Part shown: positions 42,038 through 53,967 of the stretch, one piece after another | Layout: each line of letters begins with the position of its first letter | Numbering within the stretch: position 1 is the stretch's first letter | Origin: Fennellomyces sp. T-0311 | Lineage: Eukaryota > Mucoromycota > Mucoromycetes > Mucorales > Lichtheimiaceae | NCBI GenBank assembly: GCA_025266875.1 | Contig: JALLLT010000035.1 | Span: 124,001-188,000, forward strand | Direction of reading: 5' to 3' | DNA length: 64,000 nt | Notes under the pieces: generated by a model | The model's input: only the letters and a program-made list of their open reading frames with translations | Told to the model about the DNA's origin: nothing | Databases searched by the model: none | Program-made: the position numbers and the translations under genes

Positions 42038-42352
42038 ATGGCCGCGCGTAGACTTCGATCATCAAACATAAGCAACGCTTCCTCTTCACAATCCGAAGAG
42101 GCTCACTACGCTGTGTTGGAACTGGAAATGGAACAGCAATTGCAAGAAACGCAACAAGAAGCCCAAGATCTAACCTCCCAGCACACCAAGAATGCCTATG
42201 GGCCCAAGATTAAAGAGTTTAAAAAGTGGTGTCATGCCAAACGCTTTCGTCCCCAGACTATTGAACAAGTAACCGGTCTTAAGCTACATGCATTTCTTTT
42301 GGAGAAGGTACATGATGCTTATTGTTACGCTACTTTTGGTTCTGAAAACTAA
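42038..42352 (+). CDS. Crypton-like tyrosine recombinase, N-terminal fragment
   Basis: 104 codons starting MAARRLRSSNISNASSSQ. The part TSQHTKNAYGPKIKEFKKWC is the SAM-like core-binding segment of fungal Crypton/Ndc10-related tyrosine recombinases (typically NTRRAYGPKQKEF...WC). The catalytic half is missing. The last codons after LLEKV may read into an intron (GTACATG donor), but no continuation with R-H-R-Y residues is seen; an LTR-like sequence follows. Probably a truncated element. Confidence 0.55.
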   Translation: MAARRLRSSNISNASSSQSEEAHYAVLELEMEQQLQETQQEAQDLTSQHTKNAYGPKIKEFKKWCHAKRFRPQTIEQVTGLKLHAFLLEKVHDAYCYATFGSEN

Positions 42353-42356
42353 AATC

Positions 42357-42651
42357 TGTTAAGGTCACTTGGAATAGTAAAACCTTATTGGTTCATATGA
42401 AGCCTAAAATTACCCAGAAACGAATAATTATCCAGAAACGAATTTTTTGTTCAGAATACGAGACCTTGTTCAGAAAAAGATCTTATCAGAATAGCTATCT
42501 GTTCCTCCTTAGTGTAATTATCCAGAATACCCTTAGATTCTAGAAATATATAGCTGGAATATATAAGGTATAAATAGAGCGTTCGTATTTTCAATAAACT
42601 ACAGTTCTTTTCCTGCTAAACTTACTTTTTAGCTTTTTCTCTTTTGAGACA
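42357..42651 (+). repeat. Probable solo LTR
   Basis: Contains TATAAATAGAGCG followed by CAATAAACTACAGTT, the same arrangement and nearly the same wording as the LTR of the intact chromovirus (TATAAATAGAGCGAAC...AATAAACTACAGTT). Likely starts TGTTAAGG and ends GAGACA, but no matching 5-bp duplication was found, so both ends are uncertain. Confidence 0.45.
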
Positions 42652-43791
42652 TATTTAGTTTTTTTTTCTAGATATTACTGCAGTTGGCATCCGAAATATA
42701 AGTCCAAGCTCAAGAACTTCTGCGGTCAATTTAACTAACCTTTTAGGTTACTAACCTGTGTTTAGGTATTATACGAAAAACTCATTAAGACAAGCTATTC
42801 TTGTCAAATTTTCAGTTGTGTCTAAATCGATAGAGATACGGCATAACAACGCGGATGGAACACCCAAAAGTGCAGAAAAAGCGGGGGTGAGGAAATGACG
42901 GGGGTTACACAAAGTGGTATGTGCTGGGTATCAGTAATCGTCTAAGCACCGTTCACTTCTTTATATGTGTATATTGGTTTACATGTCTATCGCTATAGCG
43001 ATAGATGGATGGGTATCTATATTGATAAGGTACTGTACGTTTTTTTGGGCCGGAAAGAATGATGTTGTATTATAAGTATTACACTATATAAAGCACAACT
43101 GCATATCACAAGCAATGGTGATTTGTTACTGTGCCCTTTTTGGTCCCTGCTTAATATGTCACGTAGTGTTGCCATTGTTCGCTTTAGGTATCGTTTAATA
43201 CGGGTGAAAGACAAGTAATAATAAGTTACAGAATACGGTTGACATTGTTCCTGCTAAGCTAATTCACAACATAGTTGCTCCCGAATGATCATTTGGATCG
43301 AGGCGCGATATATGTGCCAATAAGTGCTATGAAAGATTACTGATGCTGTCATAATGGCGGCCGATACCATATTTTGAGGTACAACGTTAGGACTGAAGAA
43401 TCAATCGCCCCACATAGTTTACGTGAAATAACTAAGCCTAATCGAAACAGTGATTGAAATTCTTGATGATCCAGGACAAGCCCCAACAGCAGATGCCTTG
43501 CATAGCGTTCATGATGATCTATTCAGGCGCGCTCATACGACACAGTCGTACAATACATCATTTTTTATTAGAAAATAAAGGGATATACATGCTTTTAAAG
43601 CATACTTATGATCATTTAGACATAGCTTTATTCATCCCTCGTTTTTTTTCCTCAGAGTAAGCTAGGGACAAACAGGAAAATTTCGAGGATGAGAAAATTA
43701 ACACTATGATCGAGTGGATGGCATAGCTAAACCAGGGAAAAAACTGAGGGAGAGGAAAAATCGGGGGAGGAAAAAGCAGAGGTTCACTGTA
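42652..43791. other. Relic transposon ends, no gene
   Basis: Two patches resemble pogo termini: GTGCAGAAAAAGCGGGGGTG near 42870 and AAAAAGCAGAGGTTCACTG ending at 43789, the latter directly before the TA where the second pogo element is inserted. A palindrome CTATCGCTATAGCGATAG lies near 42988. No coding region is supported. Confidence 0.4.
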
Positions 43792-46013
43792 CAGTGGACC
43801 CCCGCTTTTTGCACAGGCGGGTTTTTAGAGAAAGATGTGCAAAAAGCGGGGGTGTGCAAAAAGCGAGGTTGTTACACAACGGGAAATATAATAGCCATTT
43901 GCCTATATCAGCCAATAAGATTCAGCAGATAACTATAACGTTATAAATATATTTGTATCACGTGTCAAGACTTAGTTCTTTTGTTTACTTTATTATCAAA
44001 AAAATGCCTCCCAAACCCAGAATCGATGCAAAGCATAAAGAAGTGATGGTTAATCACTACTTCGAGATGAAGGAATCCAATAGAGAAATCACCATCCAGG
44101 AATTGATGAAATGGGGAAAAACGGTGATGAAGTATACAGATGTACCTGACAGAAGCACCGTTAGCCGTTGGGTTAAAAGAAAAGCAGAGGACGATGAAGC
44201 TGGTATTACTCGGAATGTTAAGCAGAGAAATCGTGCAAAGTTTCCAGTATGTAGTGAAATGAAAGTAAGCATAGCTATATCATTTACAAATGATGCTGTA
44301 TAGATTGTGGAGGAGGCCCTATACATGTGGATTGAACAAAGGGCCTTTGAGAGAATTCCAGTCAACTGGCGCGTTATAACAGCTGCTGGAAAAGACTTCG
44401 CTGAAAAGCTTGGTGTGCCGGAAGAGCAACTGGCGTTTACCAACGGCTGGAAAGATCGCTTTCGTACCAGATATGGTTTAAAGATGGTCAGGCTTCATGG
44501 TGAAGGCAGCTCCGCTGACCTTGAGCTGGCAGCTGCCATGCTGCCAGACGTACAAAAGAAAGTGGAGGAGTATGCGCCCAGGGATGTTTACAACATGGAC
44601 GAAACAGCATTTTTTTACACCAGCGCTCCTACCACCGCTATTGCCACTGCTGGCTTCCAAGGAGTCAAGCAGGATAAGTCCAGGTTGACAGTTGTGATCA
44701 CCGTGAACACTGATGGCTCCGATAAGCGTGACCTTTGGTTTATTGGCAAAGCCAAAAGACCTACTTGTTTTTCGAGAGTAAGCAGTTTATACACAAAATC
44801 TATAGCTCATATTTACTGATAAAATATAAAAGGCAAGCAAGGAGAAGGTCAATATTAGCAATTATTATGCTAATGCTAATGCATGGATGACCCGTGATAT
44901 ATTCACGCTCTACCTCAAAAGGTTGGACAGAGCTATGGATTACCAGAAGCGCAAGATCCTTTTGCTGTTGGACAACTTTTCTGGTCACTTTCCAAGGGAC
45001 TATACCCCTACAAATGTGGAGGTTTTGTATCTACCACCGAATATGACTTCAATGATGCAACCATTAGATGCAGGCATCATTAAGAGTTTCAAAGTGCATG
45101 TCAAGTATGTTATTGCATATATATAATTAACTTAAATTCAGCATTGGTTTAACAGATACATTGTGGAATCATGTCAATAGGAACCAGCAGTATGAACATG
45201 CATACGAGAAAATCAAGTTCCATTTGGAGAGGGGTCTTCCGGCAAATGATGGAACCACTTTCCGTGCTGATGTGCTTACTGGCTTAAAGTGGGCACAAAT
45301 TGCTTGGGGCAAAGTGACGCCAATCACAATTGGCAATTGTTTTAGAAAGACAAAGGTGCTAGGTGAAGAGGTCGAGACCGCTGACATCGGGTTAGATGAA
45401 GCAGAAGAAGTGGCATTGAGTCAGATCCGCGATCATTTAGATCATATGTATGGAGAAAATTCTGAGGAAGCCAAAAACTTCGATGCAAACCCGCCTGAGG
45501 AAGCAGGCGTATGCCATAAAGTGCTTTCCAATGATGAAATTGTCAGTACGCTACTTGAAGAAGAGGAGCTTGTAACTGTGTCTACAGAAGCAAGTGATGA
45601 ATCTCAGCAACAAGACGATGATGTTTCTCCTATTCCGGAGTATACATATCGGCAAAAAGCGGAAAAGATCGAAGACATACTCAGCTTCTTGAATGGATTG
45701 GAGCACGAAACCATCAAAGATGAGTTGTGGAAACTTCGAGATGACTACTGCAAAAAGAGTCGCACCAACCAATCAGCACTGACCTCTTTCTTTACATAAT
45801 AAAAATTTGTACTTTTTAGTAAATGTTTTAGATGAAATTACAGACGCCGGTTCGAATCTCACTATATCAGTCATCGGATCTATATAATTAAGGTAAGCTG
45901 AAAAATGCACAACCCAAATTTTGGAGTGCATTGTGCAAAAAGCGGGGTGTGCATTTCTCTTAAGTGTTGAGCTGGATTTGCCAGAGTTTGGTGCAAAAAG
46001 CGGGGTTCCACTG
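43792..46013 (+). mobile_element. Second pogo/Tigger-like element, possibly intact
   Basis: 2222 bp. Inverted ends CAGTGGACCCCCGCTTTTTG and the complement of GCAAAAAGCGGGGTTCCACTG-type; TA at 43790-43791 and 46014-46015. Internal GTGCAAAAAGCGGGG-like repeats occur near both ends. One plus-strand gene. A different family from the pogo element at 30562, as the termini differ. Confidence 0.9.
44004..45799 (+). CDS. Pogo transposase (CENP-B-like, DDE)
   Basis: Four exons. Start MPPKPRIDAKHKEVMVNHYF at 44004 (better than an upstream in-frame ATG). Psq-type helix-turn-helix up to STVSRWVKRKAED; intron from 44263 to about 44304 joins EMK to IVEEALYMWIEQ. CENP-B-type DNA-binding domain, FTNGWKDRFRTRYGLKM. 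DDE core: VYNMDETAFFYTSAP (D), LWFIGKAKRPTCFSR, intron 44779-44833, KILLLLDNFSGHF (D), MMQPLDAGIIKSFKVH (D). A third intron (from about 45104, acceptor most likely near 45141) leads to TLWNHVNRNQQYEHAY. The C-terminus is acidic. No certain disabling change seen; the third junction decides whether the frame is intact. Confidence 0.82.
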
Positions 46014-46077
46014 TAACCCGTTGTCAATAAGCAAACAAGGGTAAATGATGCATGAGCCATAATCATGTTGTGGATAC
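46014..46077. repeat. Dispersed repeat, inverted partner at 13807-13873
   Basis: Short segment left between the second pogo element and the CACTA element. Its complement contains ATCCACAACATGATTATGG and matches 13807-13873. Confidence 0.6.
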
Positions 46078-46236
46078 ACACTATAGAAAAAAAATATTGA
46101 AAATGTATTCAGATATACGATACTGTTTGAAAAAAATTCAGATATTTATTTAATATATGGAAATATATTGTAAAAAAATACATGTTCATGTAATATTCAT
46201 CATGCACACACACATATATATAATATTCGAGCATGT

Positions 46237-49200
46237 TTATTGACGGGGAATATATTTCAGATCGTAATCTATTGGCTTTTCTTGTGATGTGTGTGGGGAT
46301 TTTTGAGACCAGTATATGTACTCTCTAGTTCCCGAACCTTTAACACGTCCAGCAATACCGACAATGTCGTTTACATCCACCACAACAAACCGCCTGGCGC
46401 CACCATCTGTTTTGTACAGCCAAGGACCAACTCCCTTGTTCAGCTTGAATAGTTCCACAAATGAAAGTAACTTATTGCAATGTTGGTTGTCCTCGTACAG
46501 TGCATAGCTGTGCTTGAAAAAATACTTGATGTCCCCAAAATACTGACGGATTTCAGGCTTTACCGTAGCATTAGGCTCACTTACATCAACCGAGATATGT
46601 AACCTGACAAAAGACTCTCGATCTGTGCCTCCATATGTAATCTTGCTTCTAAACAAGCGGCTTCCAGTCTCCACTTTTTCTTCTTCGTTTATCCTGACAC
46701 CTTGATACGTTCCCTTTTGCCATGCCCAGAAGTGTCTCAGTTGATTTTTGCATCGTAAGGAGGCAATGGCACTGTCTGCAAATGGACCCCAAATTTCCGG
46801 ACTATCAGGTTCATCGTCTAGAGTAATGCAACCATGTTTGGCTCGCTTTTTCAGGGAAACGTCTTGTTGTTCATCGTTGACATCGTCATCTGGATTACCG
46901 CTATCATGGCCATTTTGTTCTTCACGTTTTCTTTTTCGTACGGCAGCAAGCTCTACGAGGACATTGCCAGCATTATTTCCCGGGTATCGTTTTGACCTTA
47001 TTCTTTTCTTGATTTCCCCGATAGCTCTTTCCATATTGAACGCAGCCAAGTACGGTAAAGGGCCATTACGTTCAATAACCTTGCAGAGATGGGTGAGATA
47101 ATGCATATTGACAGTGAAAACAGTGGCAGATATGTTATTCTTATCGACATGATCCACTAGCCACTTGGTCCAATATTTGATCGCTTTCCGTAAACAAGAT
47201 ATACCGTCTTGATCGATCTCTCTGGCAAAGGCATATCGATAGATGGTTGCAAAATCAACAAGAGCCTTGCATGTAGCGTTATCGTCAAAGAACTCTAGAA
47301 CAATTGTAGGCACCAAATAGAGGCCGAAGTGGATCTAATCAACTGCTCGGTAAAACCCGCTTTGAAATGTTATATCACTGCAGTCTCCAGAAAATGACGA
47401 TGGCGTTAAGCTACGAGATGCCGCAATTCGCGTTCCAATAAGTTCTCGCTCGGTGTTGGGAAGATACAATTATGATCTTTCCCATATTTCCCCTTGATTA
47501 TCTTCCAAAATTGTTTAGCTAGTCCACATCCCAACAAATGCATGATGTCTATGGGAAAGAAAGTTGTACCGTGGAAAGTTGGGAGATCTGCAAACAGGCA
47601 GCAGGAACTTTGACCGATCTTTTCATTCTTCTTTTCATATGTGTGTGCTAGTCGAATGACAGGCCGCGCTCCTTGGTTTTCCGAAAAATAGTTACCATCA
47701 TGAGCATCATTGGCGCGATTCGTTTGTAGCACGTTTTTCTTTGGTACAGGGGGGAAGGTCATGCAGTGCTCTTGATATACACCACGGATTGTACAGAATC
47801 TGCAGCCGTGATAACCAGTGTGATAACCATGACCTGCAATCTTGGCAACTGCTGGTATATCCCCACCGCTGAATAACAGATGTGCCTTCAACTTGATTTC
47901 GCAATTGTCAGCCTTTACGATCATTCCGCCATCACATAGGTCTTTGAGCGCATTGTGGAGAGGGTCCAGAAAGCTGCTCAAGTCGTCTGGTTTGTTAGGT
48001 CCTGGTGCAACACAAACCTGAATCATGTTTTGGTCTTCATAGCGTACATCTGGTGGAAAATTCAATATGACAATGTGCACAATGGTCATCGAATGAGTTC
48101 CACGCCTAAACGGCTGGAAATCGTCCGTGTACAGTGCTAGCGCTAGATCGTATTCGTCTATAAAATCGCTGTCTTTCACTTGTTTGTAAAGGGCACCATC
48201 GAAGAAATCCTTCATCACGTTCGCCGTATTAACTCGATCAGCTCGGTACCTTAGGTGCTTACGCGTTGCTTCGTTGCCGACGAACATGGCAAGCTGTTGC
48301 TTTAACGGTATTTGTAGCATTGTTTGAGTAGTGACTGTACCATTCTTATACCGTGGTTTGTGGCAATGATCACATTCAGTGCGTTTATCACCATCCTTGT
48401 ACATCATACATCCATCTTGGCAAACATGATACTCTTTTGGCTGGATTCCATACGATTCTCGCAATGCTTCTCGTGACTTATAATAGCTGTATAACGGCGG
48501 TAAACGGCCGATCGTGAATTGGTTGATTCGGGAGATGACCGCATCAAATAGGGCTTTGCTTCCATTGCTTTTCACCATTAACGCGTAAATATCCATGCTG
48601 GTCTTTATGTGCTCCTCATGGTGCATGTACTCGCCACGCAAGTCAATAACTGTCAGGGTACTGGTACTAGATGCATGATTGACAGATGTGCCCGACGCGT
48701 TCTGGGTAACTTGCGCGCTTGGTGTCCCCTGCGGTATATTCTGGATGACTTGTGCTTTTTGGATCAAGGTGGATCTATTGGATAGATTGATCGAGCCATG
48801 AAGAGGTGTTGCTGCTCTGCCAGCGACAGGTGTTTCATTATCGTCACTCCAATCTGTATAATCTACCTGCCATGGCTGCTCCTCATGCAATATTGGTTCT
48901 TCGTGGCCAATAGCCTTATAGAACACGTAAAAGGGAAATGCTACGCGTTAGTTCCTATTTCCAAAAAGAAGTAAAAGTACAACTTCTTGCCTGTGTGGTT
49001 TCCTGGATGGGTGTCTGCTTGGTAGTGGTGGCAGTGTGATCGGAGGGGCGGCTGCTTGGAATGCTCTAATGATAGTAATTGTTTCATCAAGATCATATTC
49101 TTGTAGGGATCTAGTTTGTGACGATTACCTGATTCTCTTTTGAGCTTGCCGGCGCGGTAGAGATGAGTGATCCTCCAGAAGAACGAAGTTGGTTGATCTT

Positions 49201-49293
49201 GCTTTGTATACAATTTTGCTTGTGATTTTTCAGTGAATCGCGTGTTCCGGTATTGATCCAACCACAGAACGTGCACCTTTCGTTGTTTGACAT
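46237..49293 (-). pseudogene. Tnp2-type CACTA transposase, broken
   Basis: N-terminal zinc-binding exon MSNNERCTFCGWINTGT (49293). Then FYKAIGHEEPILH, RLPPLYSYYKSREALRESYG, CQDGCMMYKDGDKRTECDHC, RYKNGTVTTQTMLQIPLKQQ, MKDFFDGALYKQ, GTHSMTIVHIVILNFPP, LFSGGDIPAVAKIAGHGYH, HGCRFC and FFPIDIMHLLGCGLAKQFWK, all Tnp2 hallmarks. A frameshift occurs near 47410 after RELRHL; the other frame continues TFQSGFYRAVD, then a TAG at 47335-47337 where tryptophan is expected, then HFGLYLVPTIVLEFF. The C-terminal part ends at 46237 (DLKYIPRQ). So this copy cannot make full-length transposase. Confidence 0.82.
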
Positions 49294-49361
49294 AATTAAA
49301 GGAAGGAAAAGTCAAGGGCGGAGTGTCGCGCATCAGCAGGACAACTCTTTCCGAAATTCTC

Positions 49362-50951
49362 ATGTCGGACGATAACTCAAGCAGGCTGCTAGCATCATTC
49401 ATTCAGACGACGAGTGACTTTCGAGTACTAGTCAATGATGGATTTAAACAACTCGATCGAACGCTCAATCGCTTGGAGGAAGATGTAGCTACAAGATTGA
49501 GCAAAATCGAAGGAGACATTCAAAGTTTGAACGACAAGCTCTCCACTGTTGACAAGCAGTTTCAAGAACGATTGACTACTGGGAATTATGACTCAACTCC
49601 TCTGCCGGAATTTCCAAGAATGGTTCTGAAGGATAATCCATTTGCTGATGAAAACATTCCTCGTAACGTTATGCCGCCACCGCTTCCAAAAGGACAATCA
49701 CTTCAGTTTCGATGGGAACATTTCGACTATCTGTGTAAAGAGGTGCTGGAAGCTCTAAAGAAACCCTACCAAGACCGATACTTTGCCACGTTTAAAAGAA
49801 ATAGAATCATGTACGCACAAGGCTGTGTACTGGACATGAAGGCGCACCATCATCTGGACCCGGCAGTCACTTGGGACAATCTTACCAAAGCTCTCAAGCA
49901 CGAAGCCAAAGATCTATGCGAGAAGGTGGTAGGACAGGAGTTTCCTTTGGTCGCTTGTGTTGAAGGGTGGGGTGCACGACTGTTGATCAGAAAGGCTTTT
50001 TTGAACTGCAAAAAGGATGGTAATACTACTGGTACACTACTGTTATTATCAAACTAAAACCTTTTATACTATTCGTTTAGAAAGTGCAGGCACCACTCAG
50101 CCTGAGAATTCGGACCAGGAGATACCAGATAATATCGGGTAGGTATGAAAGACTTTACATTCATGGATCAATAACAAAGACCTTTATTTCTAGCCTGGCT
50201 GACGAACTTGAAAGGTATTGTCTACTTTCCCTAGTCTTTTGCTTTGTATTTACACCGAAGCTTAAGTTCACCTTCGCCGGACAGGGATTATGAACTAATG
50301 GATCGAAGCGACGAGTTGTTAGCTGAACATTTTGAATCTGGTTTTCAAAGCGACGATGTCTTCCCCAGCTCTCCTACCATCGACCCCACGCAGAAGCGAC
50401 CCATCCTCGATACCATGCTTTCAAGTGAAAGTGAAGACAGTGCGACAGAGGAGCCTGTACTGCAGCCGCTTAACGCCAAGGTCACCAGAACGTATGGAAC
50501 CAAGCAAGGACAGAAAGGAACTGGTACAGGCGCATCAAGTTTATCAGATAGTAAGTCATAATACACTTCCTGCTTTTTTGTATGCATAATACTGACCGCG
50601 TTTTGGCTAGCAACCAATCAAATCAAAAAAGGAGGAAGCTCAGCTAAAAGTATTGATATGAACAAGATTATATGTTTGAATGGAGGTAAAAACTTGACCA
50701 TAGGTAAAGAAATACTGGGCACCAAGGACACACGCAACACGACAAGCGCCCCTTCAAAGAAACGGGGCAGGCCTCCGAAAAGTGCAATGGACAAAAGCAA
50801 CTCAACGTACTATCCTGCAAAAAAGATTGGTAGACCGCGTAAGACACCTGCTCATAACAAGAAAGCGAATAATCAGGGCGCTTCCTCTAATATTGCCCTG
50901 AACACTAATGCCAATAAGAAAAAGCGCAAGCTGGCACAGTCGAAAAAGTGA
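49362..50951 (+). CDS. CACTA accessory protein with coiled coil and AT-hooks
   Basis: Five exons. Start MSDDNSSRLLASFIQTTSDF (an in-frame ATG-like start further up at 49323 is less likely). Coiled-coil region QLDRTLNRLEEDVATRLSKI. Central segment WEHFDYLCKEVLEALKKPYQ and CVLDMKAHHHLDPAVTW of unknown function. Small introns follow at about 50022-50080, 50139-50193, 50215-50281 and 50550-50611. The C-terminus has two AT-hook cores, KKRGRPPKSA and KKIGRPRKTP, and a basic end (KKKRKLAQSKK). By analogy with the TnpA-type proteins of plant CACTA elements it may bind the subterminal AT-rich repeats; that is inference. It faces away from the transposase gene, with start codons only about 69 bases apart. 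Confidence 0.65.
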
Positions 50952-51223
50952 TTAATAGGGTGGAAGAGGTAGTAAGTGTGTATTCATTTGTGTAGGTGAC
51001 AGTAATCAATAGTCATAGTGATTCGTCGATAAAATACCATTGCAAAAGATATCTGAAAAATATATTTTACATATCCTCATATACAAAAAAATATTCGAAG
51101 AATATTCAAAGGATATTTAAAAGATATTCAGAATATATTCAAAATCGACTGAAAAAATATATGTGAACATCTGAACACGGAACGTATATATTCCGAATTT
51201 TTTTTTCTATGGTGACAACACAC

Positions 51224-53967
51224 GCGAATCAACCTTTACCATTTGTCGATACGCCATTGCAGTGTTCTGAAGATGATAGCACAGCGGATGCCCATATGTC
51301 ATCACTGACTGAGCAAATAAATGAAAGTAACTTGCTTCACAAACAAGAAGCTCATGTTGCGCTCATGGACTTTTACTATGGAACATGACACGCTAGCCGA
51401 CAAAAACGATGAAGATGCATATATTGAAGGTACGTTACAACGGTAAAATAGACTCGTCGACTCGATATCAACATGTTTGCGCTACAAAGAACCTTTCTCT
51501 GGGGATTTGTGGTCTAAGCCAGCCAGCTCGAAGAACTCCCCAAAGGCAATTGACATATCTAGCCTAAAACTATTGATTGCCGAGTTCGCTTTAGATAACG
51601 GGCTCTCACAGGCACAATACAAGCGGTATAAAATCAAAAAACATTATCAAGATGTTATATTCTCAACTAATTTCGAGTATATCTTAGCCTTGTTGAACTT
51701 ATTATGATTGCTCAAGAGCATGCAAGAGCGGCGCCATTGGAGTATAATGCACTATTCACGACTTTCGATAGCGTATTTCGAACGATATCTAAGAATCAAA
51801 GCGAGAAGTATACACTGGTACGTAACCGTTGATGTTATGTGTATGTCACGATGAATTTTTCAAACAACTCGACTACGTATTTTCTAGCCGTTTAAAACCG
51901 AAAAGATTGATCTCGATCTTGTTCCTGACTTCCCTAAAAAGCACAAACAGCAATTCCTGGAGGTATTTGGCCAACCATCCCTTATTTACCGCGATATTCG
52001 CAATTTGGCCGAGAAACTCTTCAGCCATCCACTATTCAACGACGTAACACGTTTACACCCCGCTACTGTTACCAGAGATGGAAAAAGAGTATATAGCGAT
52101 ATCTACAGCGGACAATGGTGGCAAGAGTTCCAGGTATAAATATACCAAGCGATTTAGCATCAGTGGTATATGTATTAACGCGGTTAATGTTCGTCCATAG
52201 AAAATATCAAAGGAGGGATGCGTTATTCTTGGTCTTATGCTTGCATCAGACAAAACAGTAATTACTGGCAACCTGAGAAATAGTGCGTGGCCGATATACT
52301 TGAAGCTAGGTTAGTAGTAACATATGGCATAAATATGGTTAATGTGTAACGGCTAAGCATTTTATGGCTACGTAGCAAACACTCCTTTTGAGTATAGAAC
52401 CAAAGATACATTGCACGGTACTCGCTTACTAGCATATTTGCCAGTTATTGAAAGCAAGAGGTTGCCGAATAAGAAATGGTTTCCATTAGCAAAAAAGGCG
52501 ATCTTCCATTACTGTATTGGTCTAGTCATGGCACCTTTTCGAAAGTTCGGCATCTTCAAGACGCAAGGGCCAGACCAAAAAGTATACAAATGTATCCCCG
52601 CGTTGACAGCGTATTCCGCAGATTACCAAGAACAGTAAGTATCGCTGACTCTTTGCATGTATATTTATTAAACATTATATTAAATCGCTTCTCGCCTTAG
52701 TTAAAAGCGGAAATACCGCCCGAGGTTGCCCACGTTGCTTCGTTCTGACAAGCGAGTACTACGAAAACGGTACAGCGGAACTACGAACGTCATCCAAGAT
52801 GGAACATTTGTACAAACTTGGAAACGGTCTTTTGCACGGCACCGAAGGAGAAAAAGAAGAAGATGAAGAAGATGCGGAGAAAGAAGATAAGAAAATATTC
52901 ATGAAGATTTCAATGCATAACATCCAAGTACTATCAATTAATAATGTAGATATTTTACTTTTTTGCTAAACATGGCATTATACTATATATAATAGAACGC
53001 ATTTTGGAAACTTCCTCAACCATTCTTTGATCTCCATGATTCACTACTTGTGGATGACTTGCACCAGCTTGGCGGTGTATACGAACACTTGCTCAACTGT
53101 CTCGACAAACTGATCATGGATCTGAATGGTACCAAAGGAGCTTCCATCATTGAAGAAATTAACAATCAAGCATCCATGATACCTTAGTACAAAGATCATC
53201 GTCAGTTCAACCAAGGCATTTTTCCACGCTTTTTGCGAAATCCAACTTATACAGAATGGTGAAGCAATATGGCTATCATCTTACCTTGCTGTTACGATTA
53301 TATTCCGCTACAAGCAGCACTTTGCTTGCGTCATTTCTTGGATTTCGTAATGCACGCCACCGCCGAGGAACATACCGAGGGTTGTCTTACTGAAATGGAG
53401 AAGTCATTGGATGCATACTATAAGTACAGTCCAATATCTCAAAAGTACTTTCCATCTGGTTTGAACTTCCCCAAAAATCACAAGCTTCAAAAGTATGCCC
53501 ACGATATCCGATCTCGGGGTATAATCAGAGGCTATAGCACAACCAGCTCCGAGCATCAACACACTATCGATGTAAAGAAGCCGGCAAAACGAACTAATGG
53601 TCGGTTTGATTCGCTGTCCCAAATGGCCAACTTTATTCAAAAGAAGGACCTACTTTTTGACGTTGCTATAAACCAATCAAGTACTCTTACAACATCGCTT
53701 CGCACAAAAGCGACAATTTCCAAGGTCATTTCCAGACGAAGCCAACTGTCATATAAGCTCGCATTAGAAACAGATCCCAAAGAAGTATCCGTATTATCAC
53801 AGCAAGGCACTTTCCATGGATTGTCCATAATCCTTCGCTCCTTCTTCCACACCACTATCGATAACAACTTCGCACGTGTTGTACTACGCAACTTACCACA
53901 GCTCGACGACGATACGATCAAGGTGTATCAAACCTTGATAGTAGAGGACTGCGACACCAATGGCAAG
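51224..53967 (+). repeat. Left arm of a 2.74-kb inverted repeat (palindrome)
   Basis: Paired with 55710-58453 in reverse orientation. Positions sum to a constant (109677) across the whole arm, so there are no net insertions or deletions. All stretches compared are identical except two bases at the extreme outer edge (TTTACCATTTGTCGAT versus TTTGCCATTTGTCAAT). The outer edge is about ten bases from the CACTA right end; the inner edge is inside the transposase gene. Confidence 0.92.

Larger units (their letters stand above)
46079..51214. mobile_element. CACTA (EnSpm-like) element with two head-to-head genes
   Basis: 5136 bp, left end CACTATAGAAAAAAAA, right end the complement CACCATAGAAAAAAAA, flanked by the 3-bp duplication ACA (46076-46078 and 51215-51217). 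Subterminal regions (46110-46230, 51050-51200) are filled with ATATTCAGATAT-like repeats in both directions, as usual for CACTA elements. It carries a Tnp2 transposase gene on the minus strand and an AT-hook protein gene on the plus strand. Confidence 0.88.
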
